From the NCBI RefSeq assembly GCF_014649115.1, contig NZ_BMSK01000027.1, positions 1 through 64,000 of the forward strand: a stretch of 64,000 nucleotides of DNA. The letters run 5' to 3'. Positions 8,610 to 17,661 of this stretch are shown here, piece after piece (the first letter of the stretch is position 1; the number at the start of each line of letters is the position of its first letter). Below the pieces are notes generated by a model. It was given only the letters and a program-made list of their open reading frames with translations, did not search any database and was not told the origin of the DNA. Source of the DNA: Streptomyces eurythermus. GTDB lineage: Bacteria > Actinomycetota > Actinomycetes > Streptomycetales > Streptomycetaceae. The position numbers and the translations under genes are program-made.

Positions 8610-9167
8610 TCAGACGTAGCGGCCCTCGAACCAGGCTTTGACGGCCACGGTGTGCAGCGGGAAGGCGAGTTCCTCGGGCCTACGCAGCAGGTGCCAGCCC
8701 TCGGTCTCGTCGGTGGGGCCGGAGGGCGGCAGTCCGTCGGCCGGGCGTTCCGGCAGCAGCCCGAACAGCAGCAGGTGCCCGTCGGGCGCGCTCATGGCGT
8801 CCACGAGCCGTACGTCGCGGGCGGCCGCTTCGATGCCGGTCTCTTCCCCGAGTTCGCGGACGACGGCCTGCTTCCAGTCCTCGCGGTCGTCGATGTAGCC
8901 GCCGGGCAGGGCCGTGCCTCCGCGCGCGGGGGCGATGGTGCGGGTGATGACGACCAGGGCGGTGCCCTTGGTGTCGTACACGGGCTGGAGCGCGATCGCG
9001 ACCGGCAGGGGGTTGCGGTAGGCGACGGTCCCGCAGGACGGGCAGGTGCGCGGCCAGCCGGAGATGCCCTCTCCAAAGGGCGCTCCGCAGCTCGAACAGT
9101 GGGAGTCCGGCACGGAATTGGCAATGGGTTGTTGAGTTTCGGACACGCGCGGACTGTATCCGATCAC
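8610..9167 (-). CDS. NUDIX hydrolase with N-terminal zinc ribbon
   Basis: A 185-residue NUDIX-family pyrophosphohydrolase. The full NUDIX signature GX5EX7REUXEEXGU runs from Gly90 to Ile112 (GYIDDRE...RELGEETGI). Four cysteines (24, 27, 42, 45) form a zinc-ribbon-like N-terminal module, as in NudC-type and related enzymes, though the protein is much shorter than NudC. Substrate is unknown; a nucleoside-diphosphate derivative is expected for the family. Two GTG starts are possible, 9167 or 9146 (VSETQQPI), and neither has a clear ribosome site; the shorter form may be correct. It is divergent from the DUF35/thiolase pair, with the operator palindrome at 9334-9350 in the intervening region. Confidence 0.88.
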   Translation of the reverse strand: MIGYSPRVSETQQPIANSVPDSHCSSCGAPFGEGISGWPRTCPSCGTVAYRNPLPVAIALQPVYDTKGTALVVITRTIAPARGGTALPGGYIDDREDWKQAVVRELGEETGIEAAARDVRLVDAMSAPDGHLLLFGLLPERPADGLPPSGPTDETEGWHLLRRPEELAFPLHTVAVKAWFEGRYV

Positions 9168-9333
9168 AGGAGGGACGCGTTCCGGCAGCGAGCCGTCAGG
9201 AACGGGCGGATCGAAAAGAGGCGGCCGGAATCACCCCCGTCGGTCCCGGCCGCCCCCGCTGTAACACGACGCCGTCCGGGACCTTTCGGTTCACCGCCGC
9301 GGCCTGCCCATTTCCGGCGGCCCGTGGCACACT

Positions 9334-9350
9334 TCTGACGCATCGTCAGA
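9334..9350. promoter_or_regulatory. candidate TetR-type operator
   Basis: TCTGACG-CAT-CGTCAGA is a perfect 7-bp inverted repeat with a 3-bp centre. It is located 20 bp before the start of the DUF35 gene, next to its ribosome site. The arrangement is typical of TetR-family operators in actinobacterial acyl-CoA metabolism genes. No TetR gene is found in the window. Confidence 0.6.
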
Positions 9351-9370
9351 TCACTTGCCGGGGAGGCAAC

Positions 9371-9817
9371 TTGCCGTACGCACGCGAACCGGCGGTCGCC
9401 GGCTGGTTCACCGGCGAGGGTGACGGCTTCCGCCTCCTGGGCACCCGCTGCCCGGCCTGCGCCTCGGTCTTCTTCCCGCGCGAGGACGTCCACTGCCGCA
9501 ATCCGCACTGCGCGGGCGGCTCCCTGGAGGTGGTTCCGCTGTCACGAAAGGGGCGTATCTGGTCGTACACCGACAGCCGTTACCGGCCCCCGTCACCCTA
9601 TGTGAGCAATCCGGAACTTCCGTGGGAGCCGTACGCGTTGATCGCGGTGGAGCTGGCGGCCGAGCGGATCGTGGTGCTGGGGCAGGCGGCTCCCGGGATC
9701 ACCGTCGCGCATCTGGCGGTGGGCATGGAGGTGGAGGCCGTCACCGGCGTGCTGTACGAGGACGCGGAGACGGCCTGGACGGTCTGGCAGTGGCGGCCGA
9801 CGGGGGTGACGGAGTGA
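9371..9817 (+). CDS. DUF35 / OB-fold zinc-ribbon acyl-CoA-associated protein
   Basis: A 148-residue protein with a rubredoxin-like zinc ribbon (Cys27, Cys30, Cys42, Cys47) followed by an OB-fold domain, the layout of the DUF35 family. DUF35 proteins bind acyl-CoA substrates as partners of thiolase-like or lipid-transfer proteins, for example Ltp2 aldolases in steroid side-chain degradation and acetoacetyl-CoA-forming complexes. The start is a TTG at 9371, chosen because GGGGAGG stands 6 nt upstream. The stop codon overlaps the GTG of the next gene (GTGA), so the two are translationally coupled and very likely form a complex. The palindrome at 9334-9350 probably controls the pair. Physiological substrate unknown. 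Confidence 0.88.
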   Translation: MPYAREPAVAGWFTGEGDGFRLLGTRCPACASVFFPREDVHCRNPHCAGGSLEVVPLSRKGRIWSYTDSRYRPPSPYVSNPELPWEPYALIAVELAAERIVVLGQAAPGITVAHLAVGMEVEAVTGVLYEDAETAWTVWQWRPTGVTE

Positions 9818-11004
9818 CGGCCGAGGTGGCGGTGCTCGGTGCGGGCATGCACCCCTGGGGCAAGTGGGGCCGCGGCTTCGTGGAGTACGGGACGGCGGCG
9901 GCCCGCGCGGCGCTCGCGGACGCGGGCCTGGACTGGCGGGACATAGGCTCCGTGGTGGGCGCGGACACCGTACGCGGCGGCTATCCCGGGTATGTCGCGG
10001 GAGCCACGTTCGCCAAGGCCCTCGGCTGGCAGGGCGCCAGGGTGACCAGCGTGTACGCGGCGTGCGCGTCCGGGGCGCAGGCCATCGCCACGGCCCGCGC
10101 GCAGATCCTCTCCGGTCTCGCGGACGCCGTCCTGGTGGTGGGCGCGGACGCCGCCCCGAAGGGGTTCTTCCGGCCCGCGGGCGGGGACCGCCCCGACGAC
10201 CCGGACTGGCTGCGCTTCCGCCTGCTCGGCGCGACGAATCCCACGTACTTCGGGCTGTACGCGCGGCGGCGGATGGCCCTGCACGGGGACACGCCCGAGG
10301 ACTTCGCGCTGGTCAAGGTGAAGAACGCGGCCCTGGGGGCGCTCAACCCGTACGCCCGCTACCGCGCGCGGGTCACCGCCGGGGAGGTGGCCGCCTCAGC
10401 GGTGGTCGCCGACCCGCTGCGGCTGCTGGACATCTGCGCCACCTCCGACGGCGGGGCCGCCCTGGTGCTGACGAGCCTGGACTTCGCGCGCCGGCACGGT
10501 GCCGTCCGGCCGGTGCGGATCCGGGCGGTCTCCACGGTGACCCCCCGCTTCCCGAACACGGTGCCGGACCTGCCGGACATCGCGACGGACTCCGCGGTCT
10601 CGGTGGCGCCCCCGGCCGAGACGTTCCGGTCCTCCATCGCCCGGGCCGCGTACGAGGAGGCGGGCGTCGGCCCCGGGGACCTGTCCCTGGCGGAGGTGTA
10701 CGACCTGTCGACCGCGCTGGAGCTCCAGTGGTACGAGGACCTGGGGCTGTGCGCCGAGGGCGAGGGCGCGAAGCTGCTCCGGGAGGGCGCGACCGCGCCG
10801 GGCGGCCGGATACCGGTGAACACCAGCGGGGGGCTGGCCTCCTTCGGGGAGGCCGTGCCGGCCCAGGCGATCGCCCAGGTGTGCGAGCTGACCTGGCAGT
10901 TGAGAGGTACGGCGGGCGACCGGCAGGTCGCCGGGGCACGGGTGGGCATCACCGCCAACCAGGGGCTGTTCGGACACGGGTCCTCGGTGATCGCCGTGCG
11001 GTGA
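9814..11004 (+). CDS. thiolase-fold lipid-transfer protein / acetyl-CoA acetyltransferase-like
   Basis: A 396-residue thiolase-superfamily protein of the SCP2-thiolase / lipid-transfer group. Cys84, in YAACASGAQAI, aligns with the acylated cysteine of thiolases. The C-terminal block GITANQGLFGHGSS has the glycine-rich loop but lacks the second catalytic cysteine of classical thiolases, so the reaction may be a retro-aldol or non-decarboxylative step rather than ordinary thiolysis. It begins at a GTG overlapping the DUF35 stop codon, and the pair resembles DUF35-Ltp2 type aldolase/thiolase modules. The substrate is probably a CoA ester, but nothing nearby identifies it; no acyl-CoA dehydrogenase or hydratase is adjacent. 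Confidence 0.85.
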   Translation: MTAEVAVLGAGMHPWGKWGRGFVEYGTAAARAALADAGLDWRDIGSVVGADTVRGGYPGYVAGATFAKALGWQGARVTSVYAACASGAQAIATARAQILSGLADAVLVVGADAAPKGFFRPAGGDRPDDPDWLRFRLLGATNPTYFGLYARRRMALHGDTPEDFALVKVKNAALGALNPYARYRARVTAGEVAASAVVADPLRLLDICATSDGGAALVLTSLDFARRHGAVRPVRIRAVSTVTPRFPNTVPDLPDIATDSAVSVAPPAETFRSSIARAAYEEAGVGPGDLSLAEVYDLSTALELQWYEDLGLCAEGEGAKLLREGATAPGGRIPVNTSGGLASFGEAVPAQAIAQVCELTWQLRGTAGDRQVAGARVGITANQGLFGHGSSVIAVR

Positions 11005-11121
11005 GCGAGGCCGGACCGGCGCGGGATGAGATCGACCACCCTCTGTGACCGCCACGGAATCCTGCGTGAACGTCTCATGAACTGAGCGCGGGCGTGCGCG
11101 GGCGGCGCCCATCATGCTCCC

Positions 11122-12771
11122 GTGCACTCCTGGACGGATACTCTCCGCTTCGCCTTCCAGCCGGTGGTCAACCTGAGGACGGGCGCGGTCGCCGCACTGG
11201 AGACACTCGCCCGCCCGGAAACCGGTGACATCCTGGCCGAGGCCCGCCGGGACCCGGAACTGGACGGCAGGCTGGCCGTGCTGGCGTTCCGCGCGGCGGC
11301 GCGCAAGGAGACCCTGCTGCCGCTGCACCTGAACGTGTTCGCGGCCACGCTCGCCGACCTCGGCGGCCTCACCCCGCTGCACGACGCCGTGCGCGGCGCG
11401 GGGCGCATGCCCTGGGAGGTGACGCTCGACATCGTCCCGCCGTACACGCACGTACCGCACCGGGCCCTGCTGGAGGCGGTGGCCGCGCTGCGCGAGCAGG
11501 GGTTCCGGATCAGCGCGGACGGCATCGGGGACGGCGACGTACCGCTCAGGCTGCTCACCGACCTCTCCCCCGGCCTGGTCAAGCTCGACGCCTCGCTGCT
11601 GGCGCGGCCGGCCGCGGTACGGGCGATGCGGACGCTGTGCGAGGAACTGGGCGCCCTGGTGGCGGTGGAGGGCGTGGAGACCGAGCACCAGTGCGCGGCG
11701 GCCCTGGCGGCCGGTGCGCAGCTGGCGCAGGGCGAGCTGTTCGCGCCGCCGGCCCGGATCCCCGCCGTGGACGTATACGTTCCGTCGCTCGCGCCCGGTG
11801 CCCCGGCCACCCCCCGTTCCGGGCCGTCGGTGCGCGAGTTCGTGCGGCCCGCCGCCGTACTGCCGCTGTCCGCCTCGGCGGAGCGGGTGCGGGCCCTGCT
11901 GACCGGTTCCCCGGACGTCTCCGGGGTGCTGCTGGTGGACCCGTCCGGGCGGCCCGTCCGGTCGGTGCACCGCTCGCGGTTCCTGCTGTCGATGTCCACG
12001 CGTTACGGACACGCCCTGTACGCCGGCCGGCCGGCGTACAAGCTGGGCGACCCGCCCCGCACGGTCGGGGTGGACGCGACGGCCTGGGAGGTGCTGGACG
12101 TGGTGGCGGTCGGCGGCCGGGACCGGACCTCGGACGATGTGGCGGTGGTGGACGAACAAGGCCGGTGCGTGGGGGTCGTACGGCTGGCGGACCTGGTGCG
12201 GGCGCTGGCCGAGAGCCGGGTGGAGGAGGCGGCCGGGCTCAACCCGCTGACCAGGCTGCCCGGTTCGGACGCGATCGTGAGCGAGGTGGACCGGCGGATC
12301 GCCGAGGGGCGGGCGTTCGCGCTCAGCTGGCTGGACATCGACCACTTCAAGCAGGTCAACGACGGGGCCGGGTTCGCCGCGGGCGACGAGCTGATCCGGG
12401 CGGTCGGCGGCGCGCTCCAGCGGGCGGCGGGCCAGGCGCGGGTGGGGCACATCGGCGGGGACGACTTCCTGGTGCTGGCCGACGAGGAGGCGCTCGGTCC
12501 GCTGGTCGCGGCCGTGCTGGACGCGCCCTGGACGGCGGGCGGGCGGCCGGTCACGCTGTCCCTGGCCACCGTCGTGTGCGCTCCGGGCAGCGTGGGCGAC
12601 CACCACCAGGCCGCCGCCCAGCTCGCTCCGCTGAAGAAGGCGGCGAAGGCGCTGCACGGCGGGAGCTGGGTGCTCGGCCGGGCCGGGCTGCCCGGGCACG
12701 AGGTCCGGCGCGGCTTCTCCGGACCGGCCCCCGCGCAGGCCGGGTTCGCGGCCGCCGAGCCACAGCGGTGA
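11122..12771 (+). CDS. EAL-CBS-GGDEF domain protein (c-di-GMP-related, motifs partly degenerate)
   Basis: A 549-residue soluble protein with an N-terminal EAL domain (about 1-215), a CBS-like pair (about 235-360) and a C-terminal GGDEF domain (about 375-530). This order is the reverse of the usual GGDEF-EAL. EAL reads ETL (27-29), the ELTE glutamate is Asp103 and the DDFG motif reads DGIG (133-136), losing the second Asp. Asn71, Lys154, Glu183 and Gln203 remain. GGDEF reads GGDDF (445-449) and no RxxD inhibitory site is seen. In Streptomyces, c-di-GMP acts with BldD to hold vegetative growth. This protein may be a sensor or weak enzyme. The GTG start at 11122 has a poor ribosome site. No membrane segment is present. 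Confidence 0.85.
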   Translation: MHSWTDTLRFAFQPVVNLRTGAVAALETLARPETGDILAEARRDPELDGRLAVLAFRAAARKETLLPLHLNVFAATLADLGGLTPLHDAVRGAGRMPWEVTLDIVPPYTHVPHRALLEAVAALREQGFRISADGIGDGDVPLRLLTDLSPGLVKLDASLLARPAAVRAMRTLCEELGALVAVEGVETEHQCAAALAAGAQLAQGELFAPPARIPAVDVYVPSLAPGAPATPRSGPSVREFVRPAAVLPLSASAERVRALLTGSPDVSGVLLVDPSGRPVRSVHRSRFLLSMSTRYGHALYAGRPAYKLGDPPRTVGVDATAWEVLDVVAVGGRDRTSDDVAVVDEQGRCVGVVRLADLVRALAESRVEEAAGLNPLTRLPGSDAIVSEVDRRIAEGRAFALSWLDIDHFKQVNDGAGFAAGDELIRAVGGALQRAAGQARVGHIGGDDFLVLADEEALGPLVAAVLDAPWTAGGRPVTLSLATVVCAPGSVGDHHQAAAQLAPLKKAAKALHGGSWVLGRAGLPGHEVRRGFSGPAPAQAGFAAAEPQR

Positions 12772-12941
12772 ACGGCCGTCGCGGCGCGCCAGTGACCGGG
12801 AGGTGGCCGACGGGCGGGTGTGACCGTCGCCGTCCACAGCCTTGACGCCCCTGCGACGCCGGTGAAAACTTCCCGGTGTCAGACGACATCGCCGTACATT
12901 TTCGGTGTTATCCGGCACCAGGGCACGGGTCTGTCCTGTCG

Positions 12942-12979
12942 CACGGCCCGTACCCCGGTCGGCGGGGGTACGGGCCGTG
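12942..12979. terminator. bidirectional terminator
   Basis: A perfect 15-bp inverted repeat (CACGGCCCGTACCCC and its complement) with an 8-nt loop. It lies between the convergent EAL-GGDEF gene and cvnD. Confidence 0.85.
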
Positions 12980-13007
12980 TCCCGGGGGCGGGTGGCGAAG
13001 GAGGCGG

Positions 13008-13613
13008 TCAGCCGATGGCGGCCCGGCGGCGTTCGGCCGTGTACGCCATCGCGTGCCGGACGAGGCCGATGAGCACCTCCTTGACCGACTCCCGGTCCCG
13101 GGCGTCGCACAGCAGCAGGGGCACGCCGTCGTCCAGGTCCAGCGCCTGGCGGACGGCCTCGGCGGGGTACCGCGCGGCGCCCTCGAAGCAGTTGACGCCG
13201 ACCACGAAGGGTATGGAACGCCGCTCGAAGTAGTCGACGGCGGCGAAGCAGTCCTCCAGGCGGCGGGTGTCGGCGAGGACGACGGCACCGAGGGCGCCCT
13301 CGGACAGCTCGTCCCACATGAACCAGAACCGTTCCTGCCCGGGTGTGCCGAAGAGGTAGAGCACCAGGTTCTCGCGCAGGGTGATGCGGCCGAAGTCCAT
13401 GGCCACCGTGGTGGTGTGCTTGCCCTCCACACCGCTGATGTCGTCGACCGGGCGCCCGGCCTCGGTGAGCAGCTCCTCGGTGCGCAACGGTCTGATCTCG
13501 CTGACCGCGCCGACGAGGGTCGTCTTGCCCACGCCGAAGCCGCCGGCCACGAGGATCTTGAGCGTGACGGGCTCGACCGGGGGCTTGCCGCGCTCAGAAC
13601 GCCCGAAGATCAT
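13008..13613 (-). CDS. cvnD: conservon GTPase CvnD
   Basis: A 201-residue small Ras/Arf-like GTPase, the D component of Streptomyces conservons. G1 is GGFGVGKTT (24-32) and G3 is in GTPGQERF. The G4 position reads VGVNCFEG, a known variant of NKxD in this family. CvnD is proposed to work with CvnA-C at the membrane in a G-protein-like signalling complex. The ATG at 13613 (MIFGRSERGK) has a GGAGAAGAG ribosome site, and an upstream in-frame extension is rejected. It overlaps the last 20 bp of the oxoprolinase gene and is separated from cvnC by that 3.6-kb gene, which is unusual because cvnABCD are normally contiguous. No P450 (cvnE) follows. Confidence 0.9.
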   Translation of the reverse strand: MIFGRSERGKPPVEPVTLKILVAGGFGVGKTTLVGAVSEIRPLRTEELLTEAGRPVDDISGVEGKHTTTVAMDFGRITLRENLVLYLFGTPGQERFWFMWDELSEGALGAVVLADTRRLEDCFAAVDYFERRSIPFVVGVNCFEGAARYPAEAVRQALDLDDGVPLLLCDARDRESVKEVLIGLVRHAMAYTAERRRAAIG

Positions 13614-16600
13614 CGATCTCTTCTCCTGCTTGATGGGGTTCGGGCGACGGTCGGCCGTAGCCGCCGCCACCGGGGGTTTCGATGACGAGTACGTCTCCGG
13701 GGCCGACGTCGGCCGAGCCGCTCCCGCCGAGGTCGGTGACCGTGCCGTCGGCCCGCTCCACCCGGTTGGCGCCGAGCGCTCCGGGTGCGCCGCCGGCCAT
13801 GCCGTACGGGGGCACCCGGCGGTGCTGGGAGAGCGTCGAGACGGTCATCGGCTCCAGGAAGCGGATGCGGCGCACGGCGCCGTCTCCGCCGCGCCAGCGC
13901 CCGGTGCCGCCGCTCCCCCGCCGGACGGCGAACTCCTCCAGCCGCACCGGCAGCCGCCACTCCAGGACCTCCGGGTCGGTGAGCCGGGAGTTGGTCATAT
14001 GGGTCTGAACCACGTCGGCGCCCGGGAAACCGTCGCCGGCGCCGGAACCGGAGGCGACGGTTTCGTAGTACTGGTGGCGCTCGTTGCCGAAGGTGACGTT
14101 GTTCATGGTGCCGGAGCCCTCCGCCTGCACCCCGAGCGCGGCGTACAGGGCGCCGGTGATGGCCTGCGAGGTCTCGACGTTGCCGGCGACCACGGCGGCC
14201 GGCGGCTCGGGAGCGAGCAGCGAGCCGGGCGGCACGATGATGTCCAGGGGGCGCAGACAGCCGTCGTTGAGCGGGATGTCGTCGGCGACCAGGGTGCGGA
14301 AGACGTACAGGACGGCCGCGTTGACGACCGCGCGGGGCGCGTTGAAGTTGGTGGCCAGTTGCGCGGAGGTGCCGGTGAAGTCGATGGTCGCCCGGCGTTC
14401 GGCGCGGTCGACGCGGACCGTGACCCGGATGACGGCACCGGAGTCGGTCTCGTAGGCGTACGCGCCGTCGTCCAGGGCGTCGATGACGCGGCGGACGGCC
14501 TCCTCGGCGTTGTCCTGGACGTGCCGCATATAGGCCTGGACGACGTCGAGGCCGAACTCGTCGATCATGCGGCGGACCTCGTCGACGCCCTTGCGGTTGG
14601 CGGCGATCTGCGCCCGCAGGTCGGCGAGGTTGGTCCGCGGGTTGCGCGAGGGGTACGCCGCCCCGGTGAGCAGGCGCAGCGTCTCCTCCTCGCGGAAGCG
14701 CCCGTCCTCGGCGAGCAGCCAGTTGTCGAAGAGGACGCCCTCCTCCTCGATGGTGCGGCTGTGGGCCGGCATGGAGCCGGGGGCGATGCCGCCGATCTCG
14801 GCGTGGTGGCCGCGTGAGGCGACGTGGAACAGGAGCCGCGGCTCACCCCCCGTGTCCGTCGCCCGGTCGGTGTCGAAGACGGGCGTGATCACGGTGACGT
14901 CGGGCAGGTGCGTGCCGCCGTGGTACGGGTCGTTGACGGCGTAGGTGTCGCCCGGCCGCATGGCGGAGCCGCGGCGGCGGATGACCTCTTTGACGCTGGT
15001 GCCCATGGAGCCCAGGTGGACGGGGATGTGGGGGGCGTTGGCCACCAGGTTGCCGTCCGGGTCGAACAGGGCGCAGGAGAAGTCCAGCCGCTCCTTGATG
15101 TTGACGGACTGGGCGGTGGACTCCAGCCGGGCGCCCATCTGCTCGGCGATCGACATGAAGAGGTTGTTGAAGACCTCGAGCAGAACCGGATCGATTTCCG
15201 TGCTCGCGTCGGAACTCTGCGTGATCGCCGCGCGTTCCATGACCAGATGCCCGTCATCGGTCGCGGCGGCCCGCCAGCCGTCGTCCACGACGGTCGTCGC
15301 GCCGGCCTCGGTGATGAGCGCGGGTCCGGTGACGGTCTCGCCGGGCGGAAGGGCCTCCCGGCGGTGCAGGGGTACGTCGCGCCAGTGGCCGCCGGTGTGC
15401 AGACGGGCGGTGCCGGGCGCCTGGGCGCGGCCCTCGTACGGGGCGAGGGCGGAGAGATCGGGGGGTGCGGTGAGGCCGGTGGCTTCGACGGAGAGGGCTT
15501 CGATCACCACGGGGCGGTCGAGGGTGAAGGAGTACACGGCGCGATGACGTTCCTCGAAGTCCCGCCGCATGGCCTCGGGGCCGGTCAGGGCGACGGTGAG
15601 GGTGGTGTCGGTGCCGTCGTAGCGCAGCTGGGCGCGGCGGGTGACCCGGATCCGGTCCTGCGGGACGTCCTCGGCGACCAGTTCGGCGCGCGCCGCCGTC
15701 TCCAGCTCGTCGGCCGTCTCGTGGACGCGGGGCATGGCGGCGGCCTCCAGCGGCGCCTCCACGGACCGCTCCCGCATGGCCGTGGTGTCGGCGAGGCCGA
15801 TGCCGAGCGCCGAGAGCACACCCGCCATGGGGGGTACGAGGACGGTGCGGATGCCGAGCGAGTCGGCGACCCGGCAGGCGTGCTGGCCGCCCGCTCCGCC
15901 GAAGGTGGTCAGGGCGTAGCGGGTGACGTCGTGGCCCTTCTGGACGGAGATCCGCTTCACGGCGCCCGCGATGTTGGCGACGGCGATCCGCAGGTAGCCC
16001 TCGGCCACCTGTTCGGGGGTGCGGTCGTCGCCGGTGCGGTCGTGGATCTCGCGCGCGAGAGCGGTGAACCGGTCACGGACGAGGGCGGCGTCCAGGGGCT
16101 GGTCACCCCCGGGCCCGAAGACCGCGGGGAAGTGGTCGGCCTGGATGCGGCCGAGCATCAGGTTGGCGTCGGTCACGGTGAGCGGGCCGCCGGCGCGGTA
16201 GCAGGCGGGGCCCGGGGCGGCGCCGGCCGAGTCGGGGCCGACCCGGTAGCGGGAGCCGTCGAAGTGCAGGACGGAGCCGCCGCCCGCGGCGACCGTGTGG
16301 ATGGCCAGCATGGGGGCGCGCAGCCGGACTCCCGCGATCCGGGTGGTGAACACGCGCTCGTAGGCGCCGGCGAAGTGCGAGACGTCGGTGGAGGTGCCGC
16401 CCATGTCGAACCCGATGACGCGCTCGTAGCCGGCGCGCTGCGACATGCGGGCCATGCCGACGATGCCGCCGGCCGGTCCGGACAGGACGGCGTCCTTGCC
16501 GCGGAACTGCCCGGCCTCCGTCAGCCCGCCGTTGGACTGCATGAACATCAGCCGCACGCCGCGCAGTTCCTCGGCGATGTGCCGCACGTAGCGGCGCAGC

Positions 16601-17232
16601 ACGGGCGAGAGGTAGGCGTCCACGACGGCGGTGTCCCCGCGCGGGACGAGCTTCATCAGCGGGCTGACCTCGCTGGACAGCGAGATCTGCGGGAAGCCGA
16701 TACGGGCGGCGAGTTCACCGACGGCGCGTTCGTGGGCGGGGTCGAGGTGGCTGTGCAGGCAGACGACGGCGAGCGCGCGGATCCCGTCGTCGTACGCCTG
16801 GCGGAGCGGGCCGGCCAGGGCGTCCAGGTCGGGGGCGCGCAGGACGGTGCCGTCGGCGGCGAGGCGTTCGTCCACCTCGACGACCCGTTCGTGGAGCAGT
16901 CCGGGCAGCTCGATGCGGCGGGCGAAGATGCGGGGCCGGTTCTGGTAGGCGATGCGCAGGGCGTCCCCGAAGCCCCGGGTGACGACGAGGAGGGTGCGCT
17001 CGCCCTTGCGTTCCAGCAGGGCGTTGGTGGCGACCGTGGTGCCCATGCGGACGGCCTCGACGGGCTCCCGGGAGTCGCCGAGCAGCTCGCGCACCCCGGC
17101 CACGGCGGCGTCGGCGTACCGGCCCGGGTTGTCGGACAGCAGCTTGTGCGTGAGCAGCCGGCCGTCCGGGCGCCGCGCGACGATGTCCGTGAAGGTGCCG
17201 CCTCGGTCGACCCAGAACTGCCAGCCAGTCAC
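13594..17232 (-). CDS. hydantoinase/5-oxoprolinase, HyuA-HyuB fusion
   Basis: A 1212-residue protein joining an N-terminal HyuA-type half (actin-like ATPase: WVDRGGTFTDIVA at the start, GFDMGGTSTDVSHF near 270) with a C-terminal HyuB-type half (from about 670, with NDPYHGGTHLPDV). Fused proteins of this length include eukaryotic-type ATP-dependent 5-oxoprolinase, which opens pyroglutamate to glutamate, so 5-oxoproline or a related cyclic amide is the likely substrate; hydantoins are an alternative. The gene begins 24 bp after cvnC and its 3' end overlaps cvnD, so it is built into the conservon operon. It is intact, with ordinary codon usage. The window also has pxpABC, an unrelated 5-oxoprolinase. 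Confidence 0.9.
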   Translation of the reverse strand: MTGWQFWVDRGGTFTDIVARRPDGRLLTHKLLSDNPGRYADAAVAGVRELLGDSREPVEAVRMGTTVATNALLERKGERTLLVVTRGFGDALRIAYQNRPRIFARRIELPGLLHERVVEVDERLAADGTVLRAPDLDALAGPLRQAYDDGIRALAVVCLHSHLDPAHERAVGELAARIGFPQISLSSEVSPLMKLVPRGDTAVVDAYLSPVLRRYVRHIAEELRGVRLMFMQSNGGLTEAGQFRGKDAVLSGPAGGIVGMARMSQRAGYERVIGFDMGGTSTDVSHFAGAYERVFTTRIAGVRLRAPMLAIHTVAAGGGSVLHFDGSRYRVGPDSAGAAPGPACYRAGGPLTVTDANLMLGRIQADHFPAVFGPGGDQPLDAALVRDRFTALAREIHDRTGDDRTPEQVAEGYLRIAVANIAGAVKRISVQKGHDVTRYALTTFGGAGGQHACRVADSLGIRTVLVPPMAGVLSALGIGLADTTAMRERSVEAPLEAAAMPRVHETADELETAARAELVAEDVPQDRIRVTRRAQLRYDGTDTTLTVALTGPEAMRRDFEERHRAVYSFTLDRPVVIEALSVEATGLTAPPDLSALAPYEGRAQAPGTARLHTGGHWRDVPLHRREALPPGETVTGPALITEAGATTVVDDGWRAAATDDGHLVMERAAITQSSDASTEIDPVLLEVFNNLFMSIAEQMGARLESTAQSVNIKERLDFSCALFDPDGNLVANAPHIPVHLGSMGTSVKEVIRRRGSAMRPGDTYAVNDPYHGGTHLPDVTVITPVFDTDRATDTGGEPRLLFHVASRGHHAEIGGIAPGSMPAHSRTIEEEGVLFDNWLLAEDGRFREEETLRLLTGAAYPSRNPRTNLADLRAQIAANRKGVDEVRRMIDEFGLDVVQAYMRHVQDNAEEAVRRVIDALDDGAYAYETDSGAVIRVTVRVDRAERRATIDFTGTSAQLATNFNAPRAVVNAAVLYVFRTLVADDIPLNDGCLRPLDIIVPPGSLLAPEPPAAVVAGNVETSQAITGALYAALGVQAEGSGTMNNVTFGNERHQYYETVASGSGAGDGFPGADVVQTHMTNSRLTDPEVLEWRLPVRLEEFAVRRGSGGTGRWRGGDGAVRRIRFLEPMTVSTLSQHRRVPPYGMAGGAPGALGANRVERADGTVTDLGGSGSADVGPGDVLVIETPGGGGYGRPSPEPHQAGEEIDDLRAF

Positions 17233-17256
17233 GTCACTACCCCGCTCTCGCGCCGG

Positions 17257-17652
17257 TCACAGCGCCCGGAGGCCGTTGATCACGTCGCGCAGAATACTCT
17301 CGTCCGGCAGCTCCGCCGGCGGCACCGGGCGCGTCACATGGACGTAGCCGGTGTGCACCAGATCGCCGATGAGCACGCGGACCACGCCGATGGGCAGGTC
17401 GAGTTCCGCGGCCAGTTCGGCGACCGACTGGGGCTCGTCCCGGCAGAGCCCGACGATGTCCACGTGCTCGGGGGACAGCGTCGGGTCCGTTTCCGGGTCG
17501 TCGGCGTCGAGCTCGGTGACGACCACCGCGATCAGGTCGAGGCGGTGCTGGCCCTCACTCGTGGTGCGGCCACGTGTCATGGCGTACGGCCGGACGACCG
17601 GCCCGGCCTCGTCGTCGAACCAGTGGTTTCTTCCCTGACCGTCTCCGCTCAT
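17257..17652 (-). CDS. cvnC: conservon protein CvnC (DUF742)
   Basis: A 131-residue DUF742 protein, the C component of the conservon. The C-terminal two thirds form a predicted winged helix-like domain (DLPIGVVRVLIGDLV, GYVHVTRP). DUF742 proteins accompany roadblock proteins and small GTPases in actinomycetes and are thought to take part in the same membrane signalling complex. Only 9 bp separate it from cvnB, and the oxoprolinase gene follows 24 bp downstream. Length is typical. It is recognised by motif and position; biochemical role is not established. Confidence 0.92.
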   Translation of the reverse strand: MSGDGQGRNHWFDDEAGPVVRPYAMTRGRTTSEGQHRLDLIAVVVTELDADDPETDPTLSPEHVDIVGLCRDEPQSVAELAAELDLPIGVVRVLIGDLVHTGYVHVTRPVPPAELPDESILRDVINGLRAL

Positions 17653-17661
17653 GCCATCCCA

